A stretch of 64,000 nucleotides of DNA from Thermoanaerobaculum aquaticum (GCF_000687145.1 NZ_JMFG01000002.1:62001-126000); one strand, 5' to 3'; shown: positions 35,982 to 45,215, counted from the stretch's first letter. Program-made: numbers and translations. The notes: a model not told the origin generated them from the letters alone.

Positions 35982-37345
35982 GCGGCCTCCGGCGCTGGGT
36001 TTGCGGTCGGTCGGGGAATGGGGACGTCCAGTTGGGCGCGCCAGGCGAGGATGGTTTCCAAAGCCACCTCCACCGCCCGTCGCCGCCGCTGGCTTTTGTC
36101 TCTGGGAAGCGCCACCGGCGGGTCGGTCATGAGCCCCCAGGAAGCGTTGGCGGGTTGAAAGCGCCTCGGGTCCCGCTGGGTGAGGTGGCGGATGAGGCCG
36201 CCGTGGGCGGTCCAGGGTGGGGGAGGCGGGAGCTCCACCCCCAGAAGCGAGGCCAGCGTAAAGAGGGCGGCAAGCAGGCCCGTGGCTGCCGATTCCACGT
36301 AGCCCTCCACACCGGTGATTTGCCCCGCCAGGCGCACCCCGGAAAGCCCGCGCAGCTCCAACTTCTCGGTGAGGAACTTGGGGGCGCAAATGAAGGTGTT
36401 GCGGTGAATCATGCCAAAGCGCACAAAGCGGGCGTTCTCCAGCCCGGGGATGAGGCGGAACACCTCCCTTTGGGCGGGGATGGTCATGCGGGTCTGGAAC
36501 CCCACCAGGTTGTAGTGCTCACCGGCCAAATCGTCCTTGCGCAGCTGAACCACGGCGTAGGGCGTGGTGCCGGTTTTGGGGTCCACGAGCCCCACCGGCT
36601 TCATGGGTCCAAAGCGCAGCGTGTCCACGCCGCGTTCCGCCATCACCTCGATGGGGAGGCAGCCTTCGAAGTAAGGGATGTCCTCCTCGAAGGGCTTGAG
36701 CGGCACTTTTTCTGCCGCCCGAAGCGCTTCCACGAAGCGCAGGTACTGCTCCCGGCTGAGCGGGGCGTTGAGGTAGTCCTCGCCGCTGCCCTTGCCGTAG
36801 CGGGAAGCCCTAAACAGCTTGCCCATGTCCAGGGAATCGGCGGCCACCACCGGAGCGATGGCGTCGAAAAAGCTCAAGGAGCCTTCCCCCAGAAGCCTTT
36901 CCAGCGCCTGATGGAGGGCTTCCGAAGTGAGGGGGCCGGTGGCCACGATGGCCGGGGGCGCCGGCAGCTCGGTGACCTCCTGGCGCAGGACGGAAATCCG
37001 CGGGTGCTGCTCCACCGCTTGGGTGACGGCGCGGGCGAAGCCTTCCCGATCCACAGCCAGGGCGTCCCCCGCCGGCAAGCGGTGGGCCCGGGCGCAGGCC
37101 AAAATCAGGGAGCCCAGCGCTTCCATTTCCCGCTTCAAAAGCCCCACCGCGTTTTCCGGGTTGTCCGAGCGCAGGGAGTTGGAACACACGAGCTCCGCCA
37201 GGCGGTCGCTGTGGTGGGCGGGGGTGGGCTTGGCCGGGCGCATCTCGTAAAGCACCACGGAAACCCCGGCCTCAGCAAGCTGCCAGGCCGCTTCGCAGCC
37301 GGCAAGGCCGCCCCCAACCACCGTCACCGCAGGGAGAACGCTCAC
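35969..37345 (-). CDS. trmFO: Methylenetetrahydrofolate-tRNA-(uracil-5-)-methyltransferase TrmFO
   Basis: Folate- and FAD-dependent enzyme making 5-methyluridine at tRNA position 54. The start GTG 37345 lies in GTGA with topA; the protein begins VSVLPAVTVVGGGLAGCEAA with the FAD-binding glycine motif. Family markers are LVCSNSLRSDNPENAVGLLK, EGCLPIEVMAERG, RFGPMKPVGL and GRITGVEGY-like AGQITGVEGYVESAATG. At 458 residues it is complete. The longer reading upstream is the shadow of topA. Confidence 0.95.
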   Translation of the reverse strand: MSVLPAVTVVGGGLAGCEAAWQLAEAGVSVVLYEMRPAKPTPAHHSDRLAELVCSNSLRSDNPENAVGLLKREMEALGSLILACARAHRLPAGDALAVDREGFARAVTQAVEQHPRISVLRQEVTELPAPPAIVATGPLTSEALHQALERLLGEGSLSFFDAIAPVVAADSLDMGKLFRASRYGKGSGEDYLNAPLSREQYLRFVEALRAAEKVPLKPFEEDIPYFEGCLPIEVMAERGVDTLRFGPMKPVGLVDPKTGTTPYAVVQLRKDDLAGEHYNLVGFQTRMTIPAQREVFRLIPGLENARFVRFGMIHRNTFICAPKFLTEKLELRGLSGVRLAGQITGVEGYVESAATGLLAALFTLASLLGVELPPPPPWTAHGGLIRHLTQRDPRRFQPANASWGLMTDPPVALPRDKSQRRRRAVEVALETILAWRAQLDVPIPRPTANPAPEAAWSA

Positions 37346-39591
37346 CCGTTCTCCTCGGGGCTCACGATATGACCGCAGGTCTTTTGGGCACACTGAAGGT
37401 AAACGCCCCGGCGCACCGATTTCTTCTCCAGCATGAAAGGTGCCCCACAGGAGGGGCAGGCGTGGTTTACCGGCTTGGCGGGGAGGGTGAAGGTGCATGT
37501 GGGGTACTTGCTGCACCCCCAAAAGGAGCGGCCCCGCTTGGATCGTTTTTCCACCAGCTCCCCCTCCCCGCACTGGGGACAGCGCACGCCCGATGGGGTG
37601 TTGGGGGAGGCGGTTTTGGCGGCAATCCGCTGCGTTCCTTTGCACTCCGGGTAGCGGCTGCAGGCCCAGAAGGGGCCAAAGCGGGAGCGCTTTTTCACCA
37701 TGGCCGCCCCGCACAACGGGCAGGTGGGGGCCTCCTCCCCGGTGTCATCGGGCTCGCGGGTGGTCTTGCAGGTGGGGTAGTTGCTGCAGGCTAAGTACTC
37801 CCCGAAGCGGCCAAAGCGCAGCACCATGGGAGCGCCGCAGGTGGGGCAGGTCTGGTCGGTGACCACACCGGCTTTGGCGTCCTCCATGGTGTGTTTGGCC
37901 TTGGCCAGGTCCTGCTGGAACGCCCGCCAGAAGCTGGCAATGGCTTCCCGCCAGGGTTTTTCCCCTTCGGCAATGGCGTCCAGCTCCTCTTCCAGGCGGG
38001 CGGTGTAGCGCTCGTTGATGAGGTCGCCAAAGCTCTGGGTCAAAAGCCGGGTGACGAGCTTGCCCAGCTCGGTGGGGATGAAGGTGCCCTTTTCCTTGAC
38101 CACGTAGTTGCGGTCGGAAAGCGTGGCAATGATTTGGGCGTAGGTGGAAGGACGGCCAATGCCGTTTTCCTCCAGCGCCTTGACCAGCGTGGATTCGGTG
38201 TAGCGGGGGGGCGGTTGGGTGAACTTCTGTTCGGCTTTGAGCTCGCAAAGCGTGAGGTGCTGGCCTTCCTCCAGCGGCGGTAGCTTGGCGGTTCTCTCCT
38301 CCCCCTCTTCGCCTTCCTCCGGTTCCCGCTCTTCCCGGTAAACCCGCAAAAAGCCCGGATCCACCTCCACTTCCCCTTTGGCCTTAAAGCCGTAGGGCCC
38401 GGCTTCCACCAGCACCTCGGTGACGTGGAAAACCGCGGGTTTCATTTGCGAAGCCACAAAGCGCTGCCAAATGAGCGTGTAGAGCTTGAGCTCATCCGGG
38501 GAAAGGAAGGCCTTCAAGCTTTCCGGGGTGCGGGTGACGTCGGTGGGGCGGATGGCCTCGTGGGCGTCCTGAGCGGCCTGGCGGTTCTTGTACACGTTGG
38601 GCTTTTCCGGCAGGAAGTCGGGGCCAAAGGTTTGGGCGATGAAGGCGCGAGTGGCCTCCACCGCTTCTTGCGCCACCCGCACCGAGTCGGTGCGCATGTA
38701 GGTGATGAGGCCCACCCGTTCCCCCGCCACCTCCACCCCTTCGTAGAGCCTCTGGGCAATTTGCATGGTCTTGCGCACGGGAAAGCGGAAGCGCTGGTAA
38801 GCGGCTTGCTGCAGCTTGGCGGTGACGAATGGGGGCGGGGCGTGCTGCTGCCGCTTCTTCTTGGTGACCTTGGCCACGCGGAAGGGCAGCGAGGAAACCT
38901 CGCTCCGGACCGCTTCGGCGGTGGCTTGATCAGCGATCTTGAGCTTCTTGCCGTTCTTGAGCGCCAGTCGAGCGGCAAACTGGGGGGGCACCGCGGCGGC
39001 CAGCACCGCATCCAGGTTCCAGTACTCCTCGGGAACAAACGCGGCAATTTCCGCTTCCCGATCGCAAATCATCTTGAGGGCCACCGACTGCACCCGTCCC
39101 GCGGAAAGCCCCCTTTTCACCTTTTCCCAAAGCAAGGGGGAAAGCGTGTACCCCACCAGCCGGTCCAGCACCCGCCGGGCCTTTTGCGAGTCCACCAGGT
39201 GGGGGTCCAGCTCCCGGGGGTGTTCCAGGGCTTTCTTGACGCCCTGCTTGGTGATCTCATGGAAGAGCACCCGCTCCACCGGCTTTTGGCTTCCCTTCAG
39301 GAGCTCGGCCACGTGCCAGCCGATGGCTTCCCCCTCCCGGTCGGGGTCGGTGGCCACCAGGATCTTTTCCGCTTCCCTGGCGGCCTTTTGCAGCTGGGCC
39401 ACCACCGCTCGCTTGCCCGGGAGCACCTCGTAGCGCGGCTCGAAGCCCTTTTCCAGATCAATCCCCAGCTCGTTTTTGGGCAGGTCGCGCACGTGCCCCA
39501 CCGAAGCCACCACCCGGAAATCCTTCCCCAGGTAGCGGCTTAAGGTCCTGGCCTTGGCTGGGGACTCCACAATCAAGAGCTTCTCGCCCAC
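37342..39591 (-). CDS. topA: DNA topoisomerase I
   Basis: Type IA topoisomerase that relaxes negative supercoils. The Toprim domain starts LIVESPAKARTLSRYLG and has the acidic ATDPDREGEAIGWH. The active-site Tyr is in ITYMRTDSVRVA. The C-terminus carries four zinc-binding units, each with a CPxCG pair and a later Cys pair (from about residue 595), the last ending CAQKTCGH. Length 749 residues. The start GTG 39591 follows GGAGGG. It heads the topA-trmFO-HD unit. Confidence 0.97.
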   Translation of the reverse strand: MGEKLLIVESPAKARTLSRYLGKDFRVVASVGHVRDLPKNELGIDLEKGFEPRYEVLPGKRAVVAQLQKAAREAEKILVATDPDREGEAIGWHVAELLKGSQKPVERVLFHEITKQGVKKALEHPRELDPHLVDSQKARRVLDRLVGYTLSPLLWEKVKRGLSAGRVQSVALKMICDREAEIAAFVPEEYWNLDAVLAAAVPPQFAARLALKNGKKLKIADQATAEAVRSEVSSLPFRVAKVTKKKRQQHAPPPFVTAKLQQAAYQRFRFPVRKTMQIAQRLYEGVEVAGERVGLITYMRTDSVRVAQEAVEATRAFIAQTFGPDFLPEKPNVYKNRQAAQDAHEAIRPTDVTRTPESLKAFLSPDELKLYTLIWQRFVASQMKPAVFHVTEVLVEAGPYGFKAKGEVEVDPGFLRVYREEREPEEGEEGEERTAKLPPLEEGQHLTLCELKAEQKFTQPPPRYTESTLVKALEENGIGRPSTYAQIIATLSDRNYVVKEKGTFIPTELGKLVTRLLTQSFGDLINERYTARLEEELDAIAEGEKPWREAIASFWRAFQQDLAKAKHTMEDAKAGVVTDQTCPTCGAPMVLRFGRFGEYLACSNYPTCKTTREPDDTGEEAPTCPLCGAAMVKKRSRFGPFWACSRYPECKGTQRIAAKTASPNTPSGVRCPQCGEGELVEKRSKRGRSFWGCSKYPTCTFTLPAKPVNHACPSCGAPFMLEKKSVRRGVYLQCAQKTCGHIVSPEENG

Positions 39592-39665
39592 GTTCCCTCC
39601 GCGCGCACTTTAGCAAGACCTGTCAAGGGTGGGGCTACAATGCTGCTGAAGGATCGGGGGAAGCT

Positions 39666-40244
39666 ATGAAGAGGCTTTGGTTGGCGGGAGTGTTGGTTTT
39701 GAGCTTGTCCGGGTGCAGTACCGGCGTGCCCACCGGCGTTCCCGGTGTGGAACAAATGGGGGCCACGGTGCTGCGCTACCAGGGGCCGGAGGTTGAGCTG
39801 GCCCTGGGTTACCGTTTTGCCACCTTGAGCCTGGGGGACGAGTGGCTGATGCTGGATTTGGCCATCACCGCCGCCCCGGGAAAGGTGGTGGAGGTGAAAA
39901 GGGATGGAGTTTTCGTGCTGACGCCTGGCGGGGAGCGTCTGCCCCTGGCCAGCCAGGAGCAGTTTGCGCAGGCGTATGCGGCGCTGCAACCCACCCTCCG
40001 GCGGGCTGCTTTGGCTGCTGACCCTCTGGGCTACTTCAACCGGGAAATCCCGTGCGCTTTGGGTTTCTTTGCGGCACCGGGGGAAGGGCTAGTTTACCCT
40101 TCGGTGCACCTGGACGACCGGCGGGTTTGCGAGGGGAGGCTTTACTTTTTCGTGCCGGGAGGGATCCAAGCCGGCCGCTGGACCTTGGGCATTGACCTGG
40201 TGGAAACCCAGGTGCGGGTGCCCTTTGTGCTCAAGGCCCGCTAA
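39666..40244 (+). CDS. Lipoprotein of unknown function
   Basis: A 192-residue lipoprotein with signal MKRLWLAGVLVLSLSGC and Cys at about residue 17. The mature domain is beta-rich (VELALGYRFATLSLGDEWLM, GVFVLTPGGERLPL) and contains two further cysteines (EIPCALGF, DDRRVCEG) that could form a disulfide. Upstream TACAAT (39636-39641) is a likely -10, and GGGGGAAG serves as ribosome site. It sits between the minus-strand topA and dprA genes and shares CTAA stop bases with dprA. No family recognised. Confidence 0.75.
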   Translation: MKRLWLAGVLVLSLSGCSTGVPTGVPGVEQMGATVLRYQGPEVELALGYRFATLSLGDEWLMLDLAITAAPGKVVEVKRDGVFVLTPGGERLPLASQEQFAQAYAALQPTLRRAALAADPLGYFNREIPCALGFFAAPGEGLVYPSVHLDDRRVCEGRLYFFVPGGIQAGRWTLGIDLVETQVRVPFVLKAR

Positions 40245-41230
40245 GCCTTCCGGAAGCGGCCATCGGCTTCCTTCACCAGCTTGCCCTCCAGCTCCAGGGC
40301 CGTGAGCTCCGGCAGCAAATCGGCCACGGGCTTTCCGCAGCGGGCGGCCAGCTCGTCCACGGTTAAGGAAAGCCCCTGGGGGAAAAACCGCAACAAGCCC
40401 GGCTCTTCCTTGCTTACGGCCGGTGGCTGAGCGCTGGCGGTAAGCCCTAGCGCATCCAAAACGTCCTGGGCACACAGCACGGGAGCGGCACCGGCGCGCA
40501 GCAAACCGTTGGGACCGGCGGAAAGCGGGGAAAACACCGAACCGGGCACGGCCATGACCTCCCGCCCCTCCTCCAGGGCCAGCTTGGCGGAAAGCAAGGC
40601 CCCGGAGCGCTGGTCGGCTTCCACCACCACCAAAATTTGGGAAAGCCCGGCAATGAGCCGGTTGCGCTCGGGGAAGTTCTCCTGGCGGGGAGGGGTGCCC
40701 GGGGGGTACTCGGTGAGGATGCCACCCCGCTGGGCAATGGCCGTGGCCAGCTCCCCATGTTCGGGTGGGTAAACCCGGTCGCAGCCGCTCCCCCAAACCG
40801 CCACCGTGAGGCCACCTCCCTCGAGAGCACCGCGGTGCGCTGCCGCATCCACCCCCCGAGCCATTCCCGAAACCACCCACACCCCGGCTTGCGCCAGCTC
40901 CCGCCCCAGGTAGTGCGCTACTTCCCTGCCGTATGCGGAGGCCCGCCGCGATCCCACAATGGCCACCGTGGGTCCGGTGGGAAAGCGGCCCTTGAGGAAA
41001 AGCCCCAAGGGCGGATCGGCAAGGGCCCGGAGCGGCTCGGGGAAGGAAGGATCGGAAGCTGGATACCAGGTAAAGCCGGCGCGGGCGGCCTCGGCTAAGG
41101 CGCGCTGGGCTTTCTCACCGAACTCTGGTTCGGGGCTTTCCCCAGCCTGCAGGTGCCGTCGGGCTTCCTCCCGCCCCTTGCGCCCGGAGCCCGCCAATAC
41201 CCAAGCCAGTGCCGAGAGAGAATCATCCAT
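40241..41230 (-). CDS. dprA: DNA-processing protein DprA/Smf
   Basis: Loads RecA on incoming single-stranded DNA in transformation. The Rossmann-like core has VAIVGSRRASAYGREVAHYL, VVSGMARGVDAAAHRGAL, GSGCDRVYPPEH, EYPPGTPPRQENFPERNR and SGALLSAKLALEEGREVMAVPG. A C-terminal winged-helix domain (about the last 65 residues, LSLTVDELAARCGKP) is present. The start may be ATG 41230 or TTG 41239; both lie just after a TATGAT -10. DprA implies possible competence, though no other competence gene is seen here. Confidence 0.94.
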   Translation of the reverse strand: MDDSLSALAWVLAGSGRKGREEARRHLQAGESPEPEFGEKAQRALAEAARAGFTWYPASDPSFPEPLRALADPPLGLFLKGRFPTGPTVAIVGSRRASAYGREVAHYLGRELAQAGVWVVSGMARGVDAAAHRGALEGGGLTVAVWGSGCDRVYPPEHGELATAIAQRGGILTEYPPGTPPRQENFPERNRLIAGLSQILVVVEADQRSGALLSAKLALEEGREVMAVPGSVFSPLSAGPNGLLRAGAAPVLCAQDVLDALGLTASAQPPAVSKEEPGLLRFFPQGLSLTVDELAARCGKPVADLLPELTALELEGKLVKEADGRFRKA

Positions 41231-41241
41231 GGCCGGCAAGC

Positions 41242-41252
41242 GTTATCATAAC
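41242..41252. promoter_or_regulatory. Odd-symmetric -10 element between dprA and a divergent operon
   Basis: GTTATCATAAC is symmetric around its central C. On plus it gives TATCAT (41244-41249), about 20 bases of leader before the ribosome site of ATG 41277. On minus it gives TATGAT, 5 bases from TTG 41239 and 14 from ATG 41230. It repeats the pattern seen at 9630. Confidence 0.45.
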
Positions 41253-41276
41253 CGTGGCATTGCGTGGGGGACGGGT

Positions 41277-41651
41277 ATGAGGCGGGCGGTCCTGCTTGGG
41301 GTGGCGGTCCTTTTCCTAGCTTCTTGCGCCAGTCAAAAGTCTGCCCTTTCGGCGCGGGAGCAAATGCGGCAGGGGGTGGAGGCGGCGGTGGCGGGTCTCT
41401 GGCAGGAGGCGGCCTTCCGCTTTGAGCGCGCCCGGGCTTTGGCGGGGGAGAGCCCGGAGCTTTTAAACAATTTGGCGGTTGCGTACGAGGCGTTGGGTCG
41501 CTACGAGGAAGCCCTGGCCACCTACAAACGGGCGCTGGAGCTTTCCCCCCACAACTCCCGCATCCGCCGCAACTACGCGCGTTTTGCCGAGTTTTACGCC
41601 TCCTACATCCGCGGCATTAGGCCCAAAGGGGGGGACGATGAGGGGCGTTAG
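41277..41651 (+). CDS. TPR-repeat lipoprotein
   Basis: A 124-residue lipoprotein: lipobox LFLASCASQ (Cys about residue 16), then two to three tetratricopeptide repeats, the clearest being LNNLAVAYEALGRYEEALATYKRALELSPHN (positions 41464-41553), with a partial repeat before it. It likely works as a periplasmic scaffold. Its 3' end overlaps the next gene by 14 bases and the three genes 41277-45165 appear to form one operon. Confidence 0.85.
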   Translation: MRRAVLLGVAVLFLASCASQKSALSAREQMRQGVEAAVAGLWQEAAFRFERARALAGESPELLNNLAVAYEALGRYEEALATYKRALELSPHNSRIRRNYARFAEFYASYIRGIRPKGGDDEGR

Positions 41652-42324
41652 CTGGCTTTTGGCGGTGCTGGTTCCGGCGGTGGCCTTGGCCGGCGTGCGG
41701 GAAGTGGAAATTTCCCTGCCGGTGCGGCCCAAGCTCCTGCTCACCGGCCACGAAAGGGTGTATTTGGGTCCCTTTATCCGCGAGGCACCCAAGGCCGACG
41801 TGCCCCAGCAGAAGCTGGGTTTTGACGTGGCTCAGGAGTTCGAACGCTACTTGCGCCGGCTTTTGCGCCGGGAATCCAAGCTGCAGCTGCTGCCCCCGGT
41901 GGAAGGGCTACGGCCCCCCGCCGCCGACGCCCTTGCCTTGGCCCGCGCCACCCAGTTTTGGCGCGAGCTGGGCTCGCAAACGGGGGCGGACCTCATCGTG
42001 GCGGGGAGCGTGGACTTCCAGGTGCAGGACCGCTCGGGGTACAAGACCGAGGAGTACGTTTCCCCCATTGACGGCCGCACCTACTACCGTCAGGTGCTGG
42101 TGGAGCAAACCGGTTTTGCCTACGACATCCTGCTGCAGGTTTACGACGGCCGCACCGGGGCTTTGCTTCTGGAGCAACCCCTTAAGGATTTCCAGGAGCG
42201 AGCCGACCGCAGCTTTGACGAGTTTACCGGCATGTTTTCCAACCTTTACGCTCTGGAAAACCAGCTCATCGGCATTTTTGTCCCGCGTACGGTGAAGAGC
42301 AAGCGCATCTTGTTTACCGATTAA
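41638..42324 (+). CDS. Exported protein, CsgG/TolB-N-like by eye
   Basis: A 228-residue protein with signal peptide MRGVSWLLAVLVPAVALAG. The mature part has the pattern of CsgG-like or TolB N-terminal domains: a first strand VYLGPF, a helix VAQEFERYLRRLLRRE, LQLLPP, a helix with ARATQFWRELGSQTGADL and then IVAGSVDFQVQDRSG and YDILLQVYDGRTGALLLEQPL. The family link is structural guesswork. It ends 12 bases before the protease/propeller/barrel gene and probably works with it. Confidence 0.65.
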   Translation: MRGVSWLLAVLVPAVALAGVREVEISLPVRPKLLLTGHERVYLGPFIREAPKADVPQQKLGFDVAQEFERYLRRLLRRESKLQLLPPVEGLRPPAADALALARATQFWRELGSQTGADLIVAGSVDFQVQDRSGYKTEEYVSPIDGRTYYRQVLVEQTGFAYDILLQVYDGRTGALLLEQPLKDFQERADRSFDEFTGMFSNLYALENQLIGIFVPRTVKSKRILFTD

Positions 42325-42336
42325 AAGGGGGCGCTT

Positions 42337-45165
42337 ATGCGTGGCAAGATCCTGGCGTTAAGCGTACTGGTGGCTGCTGCAGCTCACGCCCAGTACTTTG
42401 GCAAGAACAAGGTCCGCTACGACACCTTTTCCTGGCAAGAGTTTGCCACCCCGCACTTTCGCATTTCCTTTTACGATCGGGTGGAGCCGCAGCTGGGCAA
42501 GGTGGCTTCCTTTGCCGAAAGCGCCTACGATGAGCTGGCGAGAAAGCTCAACTTCCAGATTCCCGAACCCATTCCCCTCATCGCTTACGCCACCCACGCT
42601 GAGTTTGAGCAAACCAACGTGATCATCGAAGGCATCCCCGAAGGCGTGGGGGCGTTTGCGGTGCCGGCCCGCAACCGCATGGTGCTGCCGGTGGATTTGC
42701 CCGATGCTGAGCTGCAAAAGCTCATCCAGCACGAGCTGGTGCACATCTTCCAGTACGAGATCCTGTTCCAGGGCAAGCTGGGCAAGGCCCTCACTACCAA
42801 CATCCCCCAGTGGTTCATGGAAGGCATGGCCTCGTACCTGGCCCAGGACGAGGACTCCCGGGCCAAGGCGGTGATGCGGGATGCGACCCTGGCCGATCGC
42901 GTTCCCTCGGTGGCCGATAACGTCACCGGCTACTTCGCCTACCGCTTTGGGCACATGGTGTTTGCCTTTGTGGAAAGCGAGTGGGGGGTGGAGGGCTTAC
43001 GGGACTTCATCTTTGAAACCCGCAACACCCTCACCGGCGCGGTGGACAAGGCGGTGAAGCGCGCCTTCGATTTGGACGTGGAGGAGTTTGACGCCCGCTT
43101 CCGGGCGTGGCTGCGCAAGAAGTACCAGCCGGTGGCCCTGGAGCGGGGGGACCCCCGGGAGTTTGGCCCGGCGTTCCGGATCGAGGAGGGGGTACGCTCG
43201 GCGGAGGCCTCCCCAGCGGTTTCGCCCTCGGGGGAGCTCATTGCCGCCTTTACCACCTATAAGGACGATGTGGACGTGGCGCTGTTTTCGGTGCCCAAGC
43301 GCAAGCTCTACAAAAACCTCACCCGCGGCTACACCACCCGCTACGAGTACCTGGTGGCGCAGCTTTTCACGGTGGGACCTAACCGCGGCAGGGATTTGGC
43401 CTTTTCCCCCGACGGCGACACGGTGGCGGTCTTTGCCCGTAGTGGCCGGGGACGGGTGCTCTTGCTTCTGGATGCCCTGAAAGGGGGTGTGGCGAAGGAG
43501 TATCCCATCCCGCAGGACCAGGCCATGGAGCCGGCCTTTTCCCCCGACGGTAAAACCGTGGCCTTTCACGCCTTTGCCAACGGCCAGGCGGATATCTTCC
43601 TTCTGGATTTGGCCAGCGGCACGGTGCAAAACCTCACCAACGACCCGGCTTACGATGCCGCCCCGGTGTTTTCCCCCGATGGCAAGTTCCTGGTGTACTC
43701 CTCCCAAAGCGGCGAACACGCCAAGCTCTTCCAGCTGGAGCTGGCCAACCCCCAAAACCGCGTGCAGCTCACCTTTGGGGCCGGGGACGATGAAGGCGCC
43801 AGCTTTTCCCGGGACGGCAAGGCCCTTTATTTTGCTTCCGATCGCGATCAAGGGGTTTTTGACATCTACCGCCTGGATCTGGAAACCCGCAAGCTCACCC
43901 GCCTCACCAAGGTCATCGGTGCCGCTTTAAACCCGGTGGCGGTGGTGACCAAGGACGGGGAGCGGGTGGTGTACCAGGCTTACACCAAAGGTCGCTGGCA
44001 GCTTTACCTCACCGATCCGGGGCAAGGGGAAGAGGTGGGGCGGGAGGAAGAGGCTGCCCCGGTGCAGCAGCGGGAGGTTTTCGTGCCGGCCATTACCGTA
44101 CCGGTGACCCAGGACAAGATCTCGCCGGTGAAGGGGCACAAGCTGTTTGCCGACAACGTGCAGGTTGCCGTGCAGTTTTCCGAAGACCAAACGCTCATCT
44201 CCCAGGCTTTCCTTTCCTTTGCCGACCACTACGGTGACCGCCGCCTCAACGTGCTGTTGGAGTCGGTCTCCGGGTACTCCAACTTCCAGGTAGCCTACGT
44301 GAACCTGGAGAAGCGCTGGCAGTGGGGGGTCACGGTTTTCGACGATCGCTCCTACTTCGTGGCTGCCGATACCTTTACCGGAAGGGAAGTGCGTCTTAAA
44401 AGGCTTTACCGAGAGACCGGGGCCGCGGTGTTTGCCCAGTACCCGCTTTCCCTTTACCTGCGTGCAGAAGCGGCGGCTGGCTACATTTACCGCGACATTG
44501 ACTACCCCGTCTTGTTTGGCGGGCAGCTGTTCTTCATCCCCATCACCGACCACATCCCCTTTGTGCAGGCGGGGCTTACCGGCGACACCACCGGCTGGAA
44601 CGACTACGGCCCGCACTGGGGCCGGCGGTGGTCGCTGCTTTTGGCCCAGGCCTTTGACGCCAAAAACGGGGGAACTTTGTCCCGGGAGCTGCGCCTGGAC
44701 GCCCGCCAGTACCTGCCGCTTTCCCGCCGCAACGAGCTGGCCTTCCGTTTGTTTGCGGCGGTGGCCGATGGCAACCGCCCCAGCATCTTTTACTTTGGCG
44801 GCGTGGACACCTTGCGGGGCTTTGATTACCGCTCGGTGCTGGGTAACCAGGCCGCTTACTTCAACGCCGAGTGGCGCTTCCCGCTCATTGACCACCTGGT
44901 GCTTCCCTGGTTGCACCTGCGGGATTTCCGGGGACGGTTCTTCCTGGACGTGGGAGCCGCGCGGGTGGACGTCCCGGGGTACACCCAGCCCTTCCGCTTC
45001 ATGAAAGACGGACAGCTCCAGGACGGGCTTTCCTCCTACGGCTTTGGCTTTTCGGTGGAGCTCTTCGGCTTGCCGGTGCACTGGGACTTTGCCAAACGGT
45101 GGGACTTCAAGAAGACCCTGGACAAAGGGTTCAACACCAGCTTCTGGATCGGTTTCCGGTACTAA
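42337..45165 (+). CDS. Fusion of gluzincin protease, beta-propeller and outer-membrane barrel
   Basis: A 942-residue exported protein. Signal peptide 1-19. A gluzincin-like domain follows, with zinc motif HELVHIFQ (about residue 133) and third-ligand Glu in QWFMEGMASYLAQ (about 170). Next come TolB/PD40-type propeller repeats (about 280-570), each with a DxAFSPDG or SPDGK-type turn, for example DLAFSPDGDTVAVF and PVFSPDGKFLVYSS. The C-terminal ~330 residues are amphipathic strands ending FNTSFWIGFRY, like the Omp85/bacterial surface-antigen barrel, with GGVDTLRGFDYRS matching the conserved loop region. It likely sits in the outer membrane with the protease and propeller in the periplasm. Substrate unknown. 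Confidence 0.8.
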   Translation: MRGKILALSVLVAAAAHAQYFGKNKVRYDTFSWQEFATPHFRISFYDRVEPQLGKVASFAESAYDELARKLNFQIPEPIPLIAYATHAEFEQTNVIIEGIPEGVGAFAVPARNRMVLPVDLPDAELQKLIQHELVHIFQYEILFQGKLGKALTTNIPQWFMEGMASYLAQDEDSRAKAVMRDATLADRVPSVADNVTGYFAYRFGHMVFAFVESEWGVEGLRDFIFETRNTLTGAVDKAVKRAFDLDVEEFDARFRAWLRKKYQPVALERGDPREFGPAFRIEEGVRSAEASPAVSPSGELIAAFTTYKDDVDVALFSVPKRKLYKNLTRGYTTRYEYLVAQLFTVGPNRGRDLAFSPDGDTVAVFARSGRGRVLLLLDALKGGVAKEYPIPQDQAMEPAFSPDGKTVAFHAFANGQADIFLLDLASGTVQNLTNDPAYDAAPVFSPDGKFLVYSSQSGEHAKLFQLELANPQNRVQLTFGAGDDEGASFSRDGKALYFASDRDQGVFDIYRLDLETRKLTRLTKVIGAALNPVAVVTKDGERVVYQAYTKGRWQLYLTDPGQGEEVGREEEAAPVQQREVFVPAITVPVTQDKISPVKGHKLFADNVQVAVQFSEDQTLISQAFLSFADHYGDRRLNVLLESVSGYSNFQVAYVNLEKRWQWGVTVFDDRSYFVAADTFTGREVRLKRLYRETGAAVFAQYPLSLYLRAEAAAGYIYRDIDYPVLFGGQLFFIPITDHIPFVQAGLTGDTTGWNDYGPHWGRRWSLLLAQAFDAKNGGTLSRELRLDARQYLPLSRRNELAFRLFAAVADGNRPSIFYFGGVDTLRGFDYRSVLGNQAAYFNAEWRFPLIDHLVLPWLHLRDFRGRFFLDVGAARVDVPGYTQPFRFMKDGQLQDGLSSYGFGFSVELFGLPVHWDFAKRWDFKKTLDKGFNTSFWIGFRY

Positions 45166-45215
45166 CGACTCCAGGCAACCTTGACTTCTGAGACACATTC
45201 GCAAAGGATTCTCCC

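Noticed and set aside
36032-37372. A 446-codon plus-strand frame opposite trmFO
   Set aside because: The minus strand encodes a textbook TrmFO; the plus translation is His/Gly-rich without any recognisable domain.
38425-39543. A 372-codon plus-strand frame opposite topA
   Set aside because: Antisense shadow of topoisomerase I, whose motifs on the minus strand are complete.
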